The notes below the pieces were generated by a model, which saw only the letters and a program-made list of their open reading frames with translations, had not been told where the DNA came from and did no database searches. Shown here one piece after another: positions 37,070 to 45,949 of a DNA stretch of 64,000 nt (position 1 is the stretch's first letter; every line of letters begins with the position of its first letter). The DNA is from DASPJR01 sp035628505 (lineage in GTDB: Bacteria; Planctomycetota; SZUA-567; H5-PLA8): positions 22,700 to 86,699 of the forward strand of contig DASPJR010000220.1 of assembly GCA_035628505.1 (NCBI GenBank), in the 5' to 3' direction. A program made the translations under genes and the position numbers.

Positions 37070-38161
37070 TTAAAAGGAAAATGGCGGCTGCAGCACGCCT
37101 CGTTCAGTGATCCAGCCGGCGATCAACTCGGCCGGCGTGACATCGAAGGCAGGATTAAAGACACCGGCTTCTGGCGGGACCGCCAGCTTCCCGTGATTCT
37201 CTGAAATTTCTTTTCGATTGCGCTCTTCGATGGGAATTTTGCTGCCGTCGCTGAGCGAGAGGTCAAAGGTGGAACTCGGCGCTGCCACCAGAAACGGAAC
37301 GCCGTGGTGTTTGGCCAGGATTGCCACGCCGTACGTGCCGATCTTATTTGCCGTGTCGCCATTGGCGGCGATGCGGTCGGCGCCCACGATCACTGCGTCG
37401 GGTTTGCGGTCGCGAAGGACGCTGGCCGCCATGTTGTCGCAGATTACCGTCACATCGATGCCCGCCCGCGAGAGTTCCCAGCTCGTCAGGCGCGCGCCTT
37501 GCAGTAGCGGACGTGTTTCATCAGCATAAACTTTTACGCTTAAGCCCAGGTTCTGCGCTGCATACATCACGGACAGCGCCGTGCCAGATCCGGCAGTAGC
37601 GAGCGCTCCGGCATTGCAGTGCGTCATTAAGGTAACGTTCGTCCGCGCCCCGAGCCGCTTCTGCAGCCATTCGGCGCCGAAGCGCCCGATGCGGTCGCAC
37701 ATCTGCCGGTCTTCGGAAAAAATGGCGAGCGCTTCCTCCTCCAGGATGGCAGATAACGAAGTGGGGGCGGGTAGGGGACTGAGGCCATGAACGCGAGCAC
37801 GGCAGCGCTCGACGGCCCATTTCAAATTCACAGCCGTCGGCCGCACTTCAATCAGGTGATTGCAGCGCGCGTCGAATTCTTTCAGCCACGCCTGACCGGT
37901 CAAGGAGGCCGGAATTTCTCGCGCGATCAAAACGGTGCCGAACGCAGCGGCGCATCCAATGGCTGGCGCCCCGCGAACGACAAGGCGGAAGATGCAGTCT
38001 TCCAGCAGGGCGACAGAGGACACATCAATGTACGCTTCCTCGGCGGGCAGACGGGTCTGATCAAGCAGGCGCAGCGTCCCGTTGTTCCAGCTCAGCGCGG
38101 CTGGAATGCGGGAAAGGGTGTTTACGGTTTCGATAAAAGGCGTAGCCGGCGACTTACTCAT
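37070..38161 (-). CDS. mtnA: S-methyl-5-thioribose-1-phosphate isomerase
   Basis: 363 residues. Converts methylthioribose-1-phosphate to methylthioribulose-1-phosphate in methionine salvage. Catalytic Cys182 (MTHCNAGALAT) and Asp262 (VGADRIAANGD) are 80 residues apart, the same spacing as in characterised MtnA. RGAPAIG and the GTYGVAILAKHHGVPF region are also conserved. Relation to eIF-2B subunits explains generic eIF-2B-like hits. Its start overlaps the end of the DUF4388/TPR gene by 8 bases, so it is probably co-transcribed. No other salvage genes are in the window. Confidence 0.96.
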   Translation of the reverse strand: MSKSPATPFIETVNTLSRIPAALSWNNGTLRLLDQTRLPAEEAYIDVSSVALLEDCIFRLVVRGAPAIGCAAAFGTVLIAREIPASLTGQAWLKEFDARCNHLIEVRPTAVNLKWAVERCRARVHGLSPLPAPTSLSAILEEEALAIFSEDRQMCDRIGRFGAEWLQKRLGARTNVTLMTHCNAGALATAGSGTALSVMYAAQNLGLSVKVYADETRPLLQGARLTSWELSRAGIDVTVICDNMAASVLRDRKPDAVIVGADRIAANGDTANKIGTYGVAILAKHHGVPFLVAAPSSTFDLSLSDGSKIPIEERNRKEISENHGKLAVPPEAGVFNPAFDVTPAELIAGWITERGVLQPPFSF

Positions 38162-41100
38162 CGAACCCTAGAACCTTCCCGTCGCGGCTGATGGCATAGA
38201 CACGCTTGCCGGATACCATGGGCGAACCAATGATTGCCTTGTTGCTTTCAAATTGGTAGACCCAGCGGATGGCCCCGCTTTCAGCATCAACGGAATAGAG
38301 TCGGCCCTTGTCGGTGCCAAAATAGACGGCTTTTTCCAGCACGGCGGGCTTATGCCGCACATCGCCGATGTCGTTGTCCTGAACTTTCCACAGGCGCTGG
38401 CGGGTGCCTAGGTCTGCGCACCAGAATCCATCTTTGTCGACAGTCCCCGCGTAGATGCGTTTGCGCACAATCAGCGGCTCGCACACAAACGGTCCGGCAT
38501 TTTCCAGCACAACGCGATATTCGAAGTTGTTCTTCGCGAGCTTAAACAGATAAATCACGCCATCGTCGGCGGCGATCACGATATCACCATCGTAAACAAC
38601 CGGTTTCGAGCGCAGCGATAAGGCCTCAGGATTCGGCGTCCATTCGCGGGCAACCTGCGTCTTGAGTGACACGCCGCGCAGCTTTCCATCCTGGCAGCCG
38701 GCAAGAACCATGGAATCATTGTCGATGCCCGTCACGCTGGATGTGATGCCGGCGGCAAAGTCGATGGCTCCGCCGCTGACGGGCAGACCCGTTTCGCAAT
38801 CGTACAGCAGCAGTTTTTTCTCGAGCGGGACGGCCAGGATGGATGCATTGGCAAGCAGCGGCAGGCGCAGCACGCTGGGTTTAGCGGTAAGATCGCGTCC
38901 TTTACCCTTCTGCGACCAGACCTGCTTCATCGTTGCCGTGTCCACCCCAAAACAGTCGCCTGCTTTTGTGCAGAAAACGATCAGGTCGCTCTTGCCCTCG
39001 CGCTTTACAAGATTCAGCGGACCGTACACCTCCATGTTCAGCGAACCAGTCGGTGCGGCTTTGAATTCCTTTACCGACATGTTCGTTGCGATTGAATTGA
39101 TCTGCAGCAGCGAGCCATCGGAGGTGCCGACATACAGCACATTCCCCGCCATCAGGGGCTCGCCGGAAAGGTAGGCGTCAGCCGGCATCGACGATCGAAG
39201 ATCGACGCGCAGAGCCGGATCACGCTCCATCTTCAGATTGAAGATAGAGCTGCGCAGTTCGGAGGTGCTGAGGACCTGCGTTTTGAAGCCGTCCTTGCGG
39301 AATTCGAATTTGTGTGGCTCGCCGGCGCTGTAGCGGAAGGTGTTGGCTTCGCGGGTTCCGCCGACCTGCACCGTTCCAAACCAGCGCGTGTCGAGGTACA
39401 CTTTGACATCGTTGATGTTGGGCTTGACCATCACGGGCATTTCAATTTCGCTGACTTTAACATCCGGATAGCCTCGGAACTCATTCATGAAGGCAAGCTT
39501 GTAACTGTATTCCTCTTCGACGCTGGCGAATACCTGGTCGGGCTTGGCCGCGGTCACCTTTTCCTTGCCCTGCTTCAAGCGGTCGATGATTGCCTGCGCT
39601 TCGGCCTTGCCTTTTTCCGCCTGGAACCTGGCCTTTTCGGAAGCCGCGTCGTTGTCCAGAACGTTCTGGTATAGCTCGACCGCTTCGAAGACGCGCTTAG
39701 CTTTCATGGCGTTGTCGGCGTTCTCGCGGCTGAGCTCTGCTTTGCGCGAGAGTTCTTCCCGGTACTTAACGGCGCTGTTCTCCGCGGCCTTCGCCATTTC
39801 CTGAAGTTGGGCGATCTGCGCCGTGGCTTTCTTGTTAAATCCGAGCACCGGAGAAAAGATCTTTGCGAGCGGGAGATACGTTTCAGCCGCCTGCGAGTAC
39901 CGGCCGCCGGCTTCTTTGTATTTCTTGTCCGCCTCCAGCTTGCTGGCTTCAACCTGCAATTCCAGCGCGCTGCGCTCGGCGACCGAATAAGCCTGCCAGT
40001 TCAGATGCTCCTTGAAGGCGACAATGGCGCCTGCAAGGCCAACAACCGCGATGAACACCATCGCAAAGACGGCCTTGCGCTTTCGCGCGAGGCGGTCTTC
40101 TTTGGTGAGCATGACGTCGTTGAGCTTTTTCTTCAGGTTCTTATTCGCCGGCCGGAGGTGCATTGCCCGGCGGTAAGCGTCGACCGCCAGCTTCACGTTC
40201 CCATTCTTGCCCGCAAAATCGCCAAGGAGTTCAAGCTGATGGCCGGCGGCGTCTTTCTGATTGTCCTGCAGCAGCAGTTCGATCAGGGCGTTGCGAAGAT
40301 CGATGTGGCTGGGGTCGCAATCGACCGCAGCGGCCGCGGCGGTGCGGGCCTGCGGAAGATGATTCTGGTCGCGGAACGTCTCAAAAAGTTCCTGGTAGTG
40401 AACGAAGGCCTCGCGCTTCTGGCCGCGCTTGGCGTAAATCGCCGCCAGCTGTTCGTGGGCCTTGATGTGCTTGGACGAAAGTGCCAGAACGCGGCGGTAA
40501 AGATCCAGGGCAGCTTCTTCGCGCCCAGCCTGCTGCTCGGCTTCGGCAAGCACGGTATAGTGAATGCAGGCCTTGTCGATCTGATTGTCACGCGCCAGCG
40601 ACTCAGCGAGCTCGCGGCGGATTTTCGCGTTTTCGCCTCCGAGGGCCAGAATGCGTTCGAGTACTTTCACGCGCCGCTTGGGCATGTCCGAACGCATGCA
40701 TTCCTGCTCGGCAACAGTCAATTCAGAGACTGCCGCCGGACGGATCAGTGAAGACTGCAGGAAGGACGAGAGCGCGGTTAGCACTTCAAATTTAAAGAGG
40801 TTTGAATCCAGGATGATGTCTTCGACGTCGCGCGCGCAATCGATGAGTGACGCGACGCGTTTTTCAACGGGGTCGGTCTCCATCTCGCCGCTTTCGATGG
40901 CTTTGCGGGCGGCCAGATCCATGCAATAGATTTCCTTGAACGAGGAAATCTGTTTTTTCAGGCGGTCCCACTCGTCTACGCGCCGCGCTGCTTCCATGAT
41001 CAGGTGCGAAATGGGAAGCGACGGTCCCTTTCCGGTGCTGATCTGGCCGATGAAGAGGGATTCCTGCGGCGAGCCCTCGTTGAATTCGAAGTTCGCCTTT

Positions 41101-41468
41101 TCCCAGCCGAAGAGGTCGTAGATTTCTTCTTCCAGCTGCAGCTTGAAAATTTCGTTGACCTGCTGCTCCGTGCAGTGATTCAGCGCTATGAGCGCCGCGC
41201 CGGCGCTTTCGTGTGTTTCATTCACGCGCTGCCGCGCTGAATTCATCTGGATAATGTTGATGATGCCGCGAGCGTAAAAAATTTCTGGCGTGAGGAGTAC
41301 CTTGTTGGGGCCGTGCGAAAGGTAGCGAACCTGTCCGGACTGGAAGTAGACGAACTTTTCCTCGTTTGTTGCGGTGAATACGTGCAAGGTCCCGGTCTGC
41401 TGGTTCATCGCCAGGTTCTGGAAAACGTCGGCGAGGCTGAAGCTTTCTACGCTTCCCTTAAACCCCAT
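38154..41468 (-). CDS. DUF4388 (PATAN) - TPR - transmembrane - PQQ-propeller protein
   Basis: 1104 residues. DUF4388 at about 1-180 (GFKGSVESFSLADVFQNLAM, QQTGTLHVF, then HCTEQQVNEIFKLQLEEEIY), TPR repeats at about 260-450, one transmembrane helix (466-485), a second helical/coiled-coil part (490-640), a PEGA-like stretch (about 685-730) and a PQQ-type beta-propeller to the end (blades such as AVYFGTDKGRLYSVDAESG). So it has a cytoplasmic signalling half and an extracytoplasmic half. DUF4388 proteins are linked to gliding and MglA-type polarity systems, and MglA-like and roadblock genes lie just upstream on the same strand. Confidence 0.9.
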   Translation of the reverse strand: MGFKGSVESFSLADVFQNLAMNQQTGTLHVFTATNEEKFVYFQSGQVRYLSHGPNKVLLTPEIFYARGIINIIQMNSARQRVNETHESAGAALIALNHCTEQQVNEIFKLQLEEEIYDLFGWEKANFEFNEGSPQESLFIGQISTGKGPSLPISHLIMEAARRVDEWDRLKKQISSFKEIYCMDLAARKAIESGEMETDPVEKRVASLIDCARDVEDIILDSNLFKFEVLTALSSFLQSSLIRPAAVSELTVAEQECMRSDMPKRRVKVLERILALGGENAKIRRELAESLARDNQIDKACIHYTVLAEAEQQAGREEAALDLYRRVLALSSKHIKAHEQLAAIYAKRGQKREAFVHYQELFETFRDQNHLPQARTAAAAAVDCDPSHIDLRNALIELLLQDNQKDAAGHQLELLGDFAGKNGNVKLAVDAYRRAMHLRPANKNLKKKLNDVMLTKEDRLARKRKAVFAMVFIAVVGLAGAIVAFKEHLNWQAYSVAERSALELQVEASKLEADKKYKEAGGRYSQAAETYLPLAKIFSPVLGFNKKATAQIAQLQEMAKAAENSAVKYREELSRKAELSRENADNAMKAKRVFEAVELYQNVLDNDAASEKARFQAEKGKAEAQAIIDRLKQGKEKVTAAKPDQVFASVEEEYSYKLAFMNEFRGYPDVKVSEIEMPVMVKPNINDVKVYLDTRWFGTVQVGGTREANTFRYSAGEPHKFEFRKDGFKTQVLSTSELRSSIFNLKMERDPALRVDLRSSMPADAYLSGEPLMAGNVLYVGTSDGSLLQINSIATNMSVKEFKAAPTGSLNMEVYGPLNLVKREGKSDLIVFCTKAGDCFGVDTATMKQVWSQKGKGRDLTAKPSVLRLPLLANASILAVPLEKKLLLYDCETGLPVSGGAIDFAAGITSSVTGIDNDSMVLAGCQDGKLRGVSLKTQVAREWTPNPEALSLRSKPVVYDGDIVIAADDGVIYLFKLAKNNFEYRVVLENAGPFVCEPLIVRKRIYAGTVDKDGFWCADLGTRQRLWKVQDNDIGDVRHKPAVLEKAVYFGTDKGRLYSVDAESGAIRWVYQFESNKAIIGSPMVSGKRVYAISRDGKVLGFDE

Positions 41469-41628
41469 GCGCGCGAACGACCTCCATTAAGACGGCTAAG
41501 CCGGTCTGGCGTTGCGGGCGCAAAAAGCATGCGCCAACGGCTGTGTTGCAGCGGGCTGAAAAACCAGCCGCGGCAAATAACGGTGCTGCGGCTGGAAGGC
41601 TAAATTAAGTGATTGCGTGCACTTGCGC

Positions 41629-41661
41629 AAGAAAAGAGGCCGGATGTCTCTGGAATCCGGC
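41629..41661 (-). terminator. Probable terminator after the roadblock gene
   Basis: GCCGGAT and ATCCGGC (41639-41645, 41655-41661) pair across a 9-base loop, and on the minus strand the stem is followed by CCTCTTTTCTT. The T-tract is imperfect. Confidence 0.45.
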
Positions 41662-41703
41662 ACACGAACATTCGAGAGTACGGGACTGCGGCTGTCCCGT
41701 GTG

Positions 41704-42219
41704 TTATTTCTTATCGCCAAAGAAATCGTCCAAAGCCTGCTCGGCGGCGTTTCCAAATTCCTGGCTGACGGCGTTGCTTTTATCCTTGTTGCGTTCGATC
41801 GATTGCAACATGGTGTCCGTGAGCTTCTGCTGCAGTTCCTCGGCATACAGGCGAACCATGCCCAGCGTTGTGCGGTCGTCGAAGATCACCACCACCAGCG
41901 CCCGCTCGGCCACCAGCCCGATGTGGATATTTTCGTTCTTTCCCTGGTGAAAGAGCACCGAAAACTCGGTTTCGCCCAGCAACTGAGCGACCTGCTTGGT
42001 TGCAGCGAAGGAACCGGCCACCAGTGCGGCGATTGAATCGGTGTTGAAGGATTTGGTGAAGCCTTTTTTGGTCACCAGATGCCCTTCTTTGTCGATCAGC
42101 AGCGCACACTTGGCCTGCGAGCGATCCAGGAAATCAGAGAGAATCTTATTGATCTCCTCAATATCCTGCTCATAGAAGACCAGGCGTGCCTGGCGCATTT
42201 TTTCGCTGAACTCGGCCAT
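41704..42219 (-). CDS. Roadblock/LC7-domain protein (MglB-like)
   Basis: 171 residues from ATG 42219, with GGAGGAAT directly upstream, which decides the start over an in-frame ATG at 42264. The roadblock fold is visible: CALLIDKEGHLVTKKGFTK, SIAALVAGSFAATKQVAQLL and IHIGLVAERALVVVIFDDRT. A helical C-terminal tail (about 110-171) is extra to the core domain. MglB-type proteins act as GTPase-activating partners of MglA. The gene lies 100 bases after the MglA-like gene on the same strand. Confidence 0.9.
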   Translation of the reverse strand: MAEFSEKMRQARLVFYEQDIEEINKILSDFLDRSQAKCALLIDKEGHLVTKKGFTKSFNTDSIAALVAGSFAATKQVAQLLGETEFSVLFHQGKNENIHIGLVAERALVVVIFDDRTTLGMVRLYAEELQQKLTDTMLQSIERNKDKSNAVSQEFGNAAEQALDDFFGDKK

Positions 42220-42319
42220 TTCATTCCTCCCACTTCCGCTGCTCGCGGCGCACACGGAATGCAACCATCTTTAGTACAGCTGCCTAGGACCCGTGACCCA
42301 TTAAGGCGTCCTGAGTCAT

Positions 42320-43465
42320 TTACGACCAGAACCACTGTATGGACCCTGCGATCCCTGCGCCTGCTAATGTCAAGGCGAACACAATCATGCCGAAGCAGCC
42401 TTTTTTCTTGGGCTCGGCGGTCTGCTCCGCAAGCGGCGGCGGCTGCACCGTCGTCTGCGGCTGCAGCACCGGCACCTGCTTGGTCGATGGTCCCGGCGGC
42501 GCGCTTGGAGCAGCCGGGGCTGCGCCTGCCGTCGCCGGCGGCGCATCCTTCACGGCAGTCGCGCTGGCATTTGATGTCGATGCAGTTTTCTTGATCTCCG
42601 CCATTCTCTCGCGGAACACGTCGGTCTTTGAGCGCCAATTGGGATCGCCTGGCTGGGGACCCACTTGGGCCGCAGGCTGCATGGCAGCGGGCTGCGGCGC
42701 CATTTGCGGCGGCGCGACCGGTGCCGGAGGCGGCGGTGGCGGCGGCGCAACTGCAGCCGGAGGCGGTGGAGGCGGCGGCGGTGGTGCGCTCCCTGCGGGC
42801 GGAGGCGGAGGCGGCGGTGCCGCCGGAGGTTTCGGTGCCGCGCCGGGTTTTCCTTTTTTCGAACCGCTCTCGTCGTAACCCTGTTCACGGTTGAGACGCT
42901 TAATGACCTGCTGCGAAATCACTTTGAGTGTCTGGAAAACACCATCGCCATTTACTGCAACTGCTTCAACCGTAGGCCAGTTGTTGCGATTGAGTTTGGC
43001 ATCGAGATCCGCTACCGGCAGAGCATTGGGAAGATCGCGCTTGTTGTATTGCAGGACGATGGGCAGATCCTTGATGTCCAGCCCGTTCTCAGCCAGGTTC
43101 TTTGCGAGATTGTCGAGTGACTCGATGTTTTCGGCCATCAGGTCCGGATTGGAATCCGCGACGAAGACGACGCCGTCGCAGCCCTGCAGCACCAGCTTTC
43201 GGGTAGCATCGTAGTAGACCTGGCCCGGCACGGTGTAGAGCTGAAACTTGGTGCGCATTCCAGCGACTGTGCCCAGGTCCAGCGGCAGAAAGTCGAAATA
43301 AAGCGTGCGGTCGGTTTCGGTTGCGATTGAAACAAGCTCGCCTGTTGAATTGGCGGGCGCTTTGGCGTGAACGACTTGCAAATTCGTGGTTTTACCGCAG
43401 CGGCCGGGACCGTAATACACCAGCTTGCAGTTAACTTCGCGCGAAGCGAAATTGATTTGAACCAT
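42320..43465 (-). CDS. MglA-like small GTPase with proline-rich linker and C-terminal membrane anchor
   Basis: 381 residues, nearly twice the length of MglA. The GTPase (1-195) has Walker A GPGRCGKTTNL (19-29), the MglA-type switch region with LYTVPGQVYYDATRKLVL instead of DxxG, and YNKRDLP for guanine recognition. Residues about 205-290 are Pro/Ala-rich with runs of seven to nine prolines. A charged segment (DVFRERMAEIKK) follows, and residues 357-379 form a hydrophobic C-terminal anchor after a KKKG basic cluster. Together with the roadblock and DUF4388 proteins this suggests a polarity or surface-organelle switch fixed to the inner membrane. Confidence 0.92.
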   Translation of the reverse strand: MVQINFASREVNCKLVYYGPGRCGKTTNLQVVHAKAPANSTGELVSIATETDRTLYFDFLPLDLGTVAGMRTKFQLYTVPGQVYYDATRKLVLQGCDGVVFVADSNPDLMAENIESLDNLAKNLAENGLDIKDLPIVLQYNKRDLPNALPVADLDAKLNRNNWPTVEAVAVNGDGVFQTLKVISQQVIKRLNREQGYDESGSKKGKPGAAPKPPAAPPPPPPPAGSAPPPPPPPPPAAVAPPPPPPPAPVAPPQMAPQPAAMQPAAQVGPQPGDPNWRSKTDVFRERMAEIKKTASTSNASATAVKDAPPATAGAAPAAPSAPPGPSTKQVPVLQPQTTVQPPPLAEQTAEPKKKGCFGMIVFALTLAGAGIAGSIQWFWS

Positions 43466-43557
43466 GCCCGCGCCTCTCCCCCTGTCGGAGCGTTGAAGTG
43501 AACGTCATCACAGAGTTGAACGCATCGCGTGTACCCCTCTTTGCACTCTGTGTCAAG

Positions 43558-44589
43558 TCACAAGGCGCAGCTTTTGCGCCTTGCGAGCAAAAAGCGGGGC
43601 AGCCGGCGATGATCTTCCTTAATCGAAATCTCTTCCAAGCCGCCGCTTTCCTGCGCAAGCTTCCGCAGGGCTTCGGCCTGGCCTGCGCCAAATTCCATTC
43701 CCAGCCAGCCGCCCGGCTTGAGCCATTCGGCCGCGCCAGAAATAATCCGCTGCAGCACGCTCAGGCCCCCTGAGTCGGCGAACAGCGCCTGAGCCGGCTC
43801 GTGGTCGCGAACTTCCGGCTGCAGTGAAGCGCGCACAGCCGGATCGATGTACGGCGGATTTGCAACGATCAGGTCGAACAAACTTTTAGGATCCGTTGCC
43901 AGTGCCGCGAAAAGATCGCCTTCCTTAAGCGTGACTCGCGATTCGAGCTTAAGCTTTGCAATATTTTCGGTAGCTACCGAAAGCGCATCGGCCGAGATAT
44001 CCGTCGCGATCACTTCAGCATGCGGCACCTTTGATGCGATAAACAGTGCCAGGCAGCCCGAGCCCGTGCAGAGATCGAGCACGCGCACCGGCGGAAGAGC
44101 GACCGGTGCAGGCGGTTCCGGATTTTTTGTCTCTGCCGGCGTTCCATCCGTCTTTTTTTCAGCTTCAGGCGGTGCAGATATTTCCGCTGGCTCCGCCTTT
44201 TTCGGCAGCAGCTTTTCAACGGCCCACACCGCAAGCAGCTCTGTTTCTGGCCGCGGGATGAGCACCGCCGGCGAGACTTTCAGCGTCAGATCCACGAACT
44301 GGGCGTGTCCGATGATGTGCTGCAGCGGCTCCCGTTTTTCCGCGCGGCGTTTAACGTACTCGCGATAGACCGCCAGTTTCTCCTGTGGGACTGGCTTTTC
44401 GAAATCCACATAGAGGCGAATGCGCTGCACGCCCAGCACTTCCGAAAGCAACAGCTCCGCCTCGAGGCGAGGCGACTCGATCCCTTTTTTTGCAAAAAAA
44501 TCACTGGTCCATTTGATCAGATCGAGCGACGTCCAGATGCGCGGAGCGGGCGGGGGAGGCGGCGGGACGCTTTGGATGCGGGAGTTCAT
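43558..44589 (-). CDS. prmC: Release factor glutamine methyltransferase
   Basis: 343 residues from ATG 44589. PrmC methylates the Gln of the GGQ motif in release factors. VLIPRPETE (109-117) is the HemK/PrmC signature, VLDLCTGSGCLAL the SAM-binding site, and NPPY (244-247) the active-site motif. Two oddities: an N-terminal run of seven prolines, and about 40 extra residues rich in Glu/Pro/Lys (128-167) inserted before the SAM-binding strand. Its substrate gene prfA is just upstream on the same strand, separated by the endonuclease-like gene and the four-helix-bundle cassette. Confidence 0.95.
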   Translation of the reverse strand: MNSRIQSVPPPPPPAPRIWTSLDLIKWTSDFFAKKGIESPRLEAELLLSEVLGVQRIRLYVDFEKPVPQEKLAVYREYVKRRAEKREPLQHIIGHAQFVDLTLKVSPAVLIPRPETELLAVWAVEKLLPKKAEPAEISAPPEAEKKTDGTPAETKNPEPPAPVALPPVRVLDLCTGSGCLALFIASKVPHAEVIATDISADALSVATENIAKLKLESRVTLKEGDLFAALATDPKSLFDLIVANPPYIDPAVRASLQPEVRDHEPAQALFADSGGLSVLQRIISGAAEWLKPGGWLGMEFGAGQAEALRKLAQESGGLEEISIKEDHRRLPRFLLARRKSCAL

Positions 44590-44621
44590 TTTCAGTTCAC
44601 AGACGCAATACAATGCCGGGC

Positions 44622-44653
44622 CAGTGGGCGGTAAGCAGTGGGCAGTGGGCAGG
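44622..44653. repeat. Left short repeat cluster flanking the four-helix-bundle gene
   Basis: Tandem CAGTGGGC units (GCAGTGGGCAGTGGGCAG and a degenerate neighbour) between the start of prmC and the stop of the four-helix-bundle gene. The sequence is close to the reverse complement of the CTGCCAACTGCCAAC block at 45107-45125, so the pair looks like inverted ends. Confidence 0.65.
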
Positions 44654-44683
44654 GGAAAAGAGAGGGAAAACTCTGCTGAATCA

Positions 44684-45079
44684 TTATTCCTGCTTGCCTG
44701 GCGCCGTGGGAGTGAAGCATTCCGGATTTAACATCATGCTTCCAAGCATCGCTCCAACTTGAGAATAGTCTAAATGAGATTCGCGGTGAAATTGACTTGA
44801 GATGTAGCCGCAGTCATGTGCAAAGTCGAGCCATACCTGAGTTTCAGCTACTTCAGCGTCTGAATCCGAAAGTTTACTGACGAACATTTTCGGATAATGC
44901 CGTTTTCGGTAGGCTTCGGCAATGTTCGTACAAACACCTCTGGAAGAGCGGCGAAGCTGGTCTGTAAGCGAGTATCGTTCTTCCTTTGGGAAATCCTTCG
45001 ACGAATGAAAAATCTTCATTGCACGGTCATACGCGCGTTGGAAGACTTTCAAATCTTTGTGGCCTTGTGTGCTCGCCAT
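44684..45079 (-). CDS. Four-helix-bundle protein (23S rRNA intervening-sequence / S23 family)
   Basis: 131 residues from ATG 45079, preceded by GGAGGGGG; upstream in-frame starts run into the next gene. HKDLKVFQRAYDRAMKIF, FPKEERYSLTDQLRRSSRGV and NIAEAYRKRHYPKMFVSKL are the family hallmarks. Members were first found in intervening sequences of 23S rRNA genes, but most stand alone between other genes. Here it splits prmC from the endonuclease-like gene and is bordered by inverted short repeats, as if inserted as a cassette. Function unknown. Confidence 0.93.
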   Translation of the reverse strand: MASTQGHKDLKVFQRAYDRAMKIFHSSKDFPKEERYSLTDQLRRSSRGVCTNIAEAYRKRHYPKMFVSKLSDSDAEVAETQVWLDFAHDCGYISSQFHRESHLDYSQVGAMLGSMMLNPECFTPTAPGKQE

Positions 45080-45106
45080 ACGACACCCCCTCCGTGACGT
45101 GATGCG

Positions 45107-45125
45107 AACTGCCAACTGCCAACTT
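45107..45125. repeat. Right short repeat flanking the four-helix-bundle gene
   Basis: AACTGCCAACTGCCAACTT, two and a half tandem units. It is a near reverse complement of the CAGTGGGC block at 44622-44653, with A in place of C at one position per unit. Confidence 0.65.
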
Positions 45126-45129
45126 TCAG

Positions 45130-45882
45130 CTACCCCTGCCGCGACCAGCGTTTCACTTCCAGCGCGGGATCCTTCGGAACGATCGGGTGCTTCTTCACGT
45201 ACAGGCACTCCTTGACCAGCGGGCAGGCTTCGCAGTTAGGCGCGGAGGAATGGCACACGTCCGCACCGTGCCGGTACAGCAGGCCGTGAGCGCGGATCAT
45301 GAATTCGGGATCCTTCGGGCATTCGGCTTCAAGCGATTTTTGAATCGCGGCGTAGGACTTTTCGTCGAGCTCTTTTTCGGACTTAATCTTGCCGAGCCCC
45401 AGGCGCGAGGCCACGCGCGCAACGCGCAGATCCACCGCGAACACCGCCGCGCCCGTGTACATCAGCAGGAAATCAGCAAACTGCCGCGGCATGCGCAGAT
45501 CGTTCTCCAGGAACTTGCGTGCTTCCGGCAGCGGCTTCTTGAATATCTTGGCAAAGTCCTGGCCGCATTTTTCTTCGATCGAGTCGGCGTAGGCGTACAG
45601 GTTCTTGCCGCGCGCGTCCTCGTAGGGGCCAGCAGTCTGGCAGATGGTCGCAAGCTTCTCCGGCAGAATATCCAGCAGCTGGCCGGGCGTGACGCCTTTG
45701 GCGCGGCGCAGCGCATCAAACGCGCGGACCTGCCCATTGCGCTTGGCGTGCTGGCCCAGGATATACCAGGTGCCCAGCTGGAAGGGATCGCGAACTTCGG
45801 TCAGCTCGCCTTTTTTGCCATCGACCTCGTAGCGCTTGGCAAGAACATCCACAATCTTCTGCAGTCGTTTGGCTGCCGGCAT
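45130..45882 (-). CDS. Endonuclease III-like HhH-GPD DNA glycosylase with iron-sulfur cluster
   Basis: 250 residues. The iron-sulfur loop CX6CX2CX5C is exact (CHSSAPNCEACPLVKEC). The catalytic Asp of the HhH-GPD fold is in FAVDLRVARVASRLGLG. In the hairpin before it, where endonuclease III has LPGVGRKTA, this protein has RMPRQFADFLLMYTG, so the lyase Lys is not apparent; it may be a monofunctional glycosylase or a divergent Nth. Base-excision repair in the cytoplasm is the expected role. It lies 67 bases after prfA on the same strand. Confidence 0.85.
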   Translation of the reverse strand: MPAAKRLQKIVDVLAKRYEVDGKKGELTEVRDPFQLGTWYILGQHAKRNGQVRAFDALRRAKGVTPGQLLDILPEKLATICQTAGPYEDARGKNLYAYADSIEEKCGQDFAKIFKKPLPEARKFLENDLRMPRQFADFLLMYTGAAVFAVDLRVARVASRLGLGKIKSEKELDEKSYAAIQKSLEAECPKDPEFMIRAHGLLYRHGADVCHSSAPNCEACPLVKECLYVKKHPIVPKDPALEVKRWSRQG

Positions 45883-45949
45883 GGTTCAGTCCTGAGAGAG
45901 GAGTGCTGAGTCCTGAGTTCCAACCTCAGGACACTCTTACAAAACGCGC

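Noticed and set aside
42339..42878. 179-codon plus-strand Gly-rich frame
   Set aside because: Pure mirror of the proline codons of the MglA-like gene.
43561..43581. Hairpin AAGGCGCA/TGCGCCTT at the prmC stop
   Set aside because: It lies in the coding end and lacks a T-tract, so it is not called as a terminator.
44614..44660. CRISPR-like short tandem units
   Set aside because: Units are 8 bases with no spacers, so this is not a CRISPR array.
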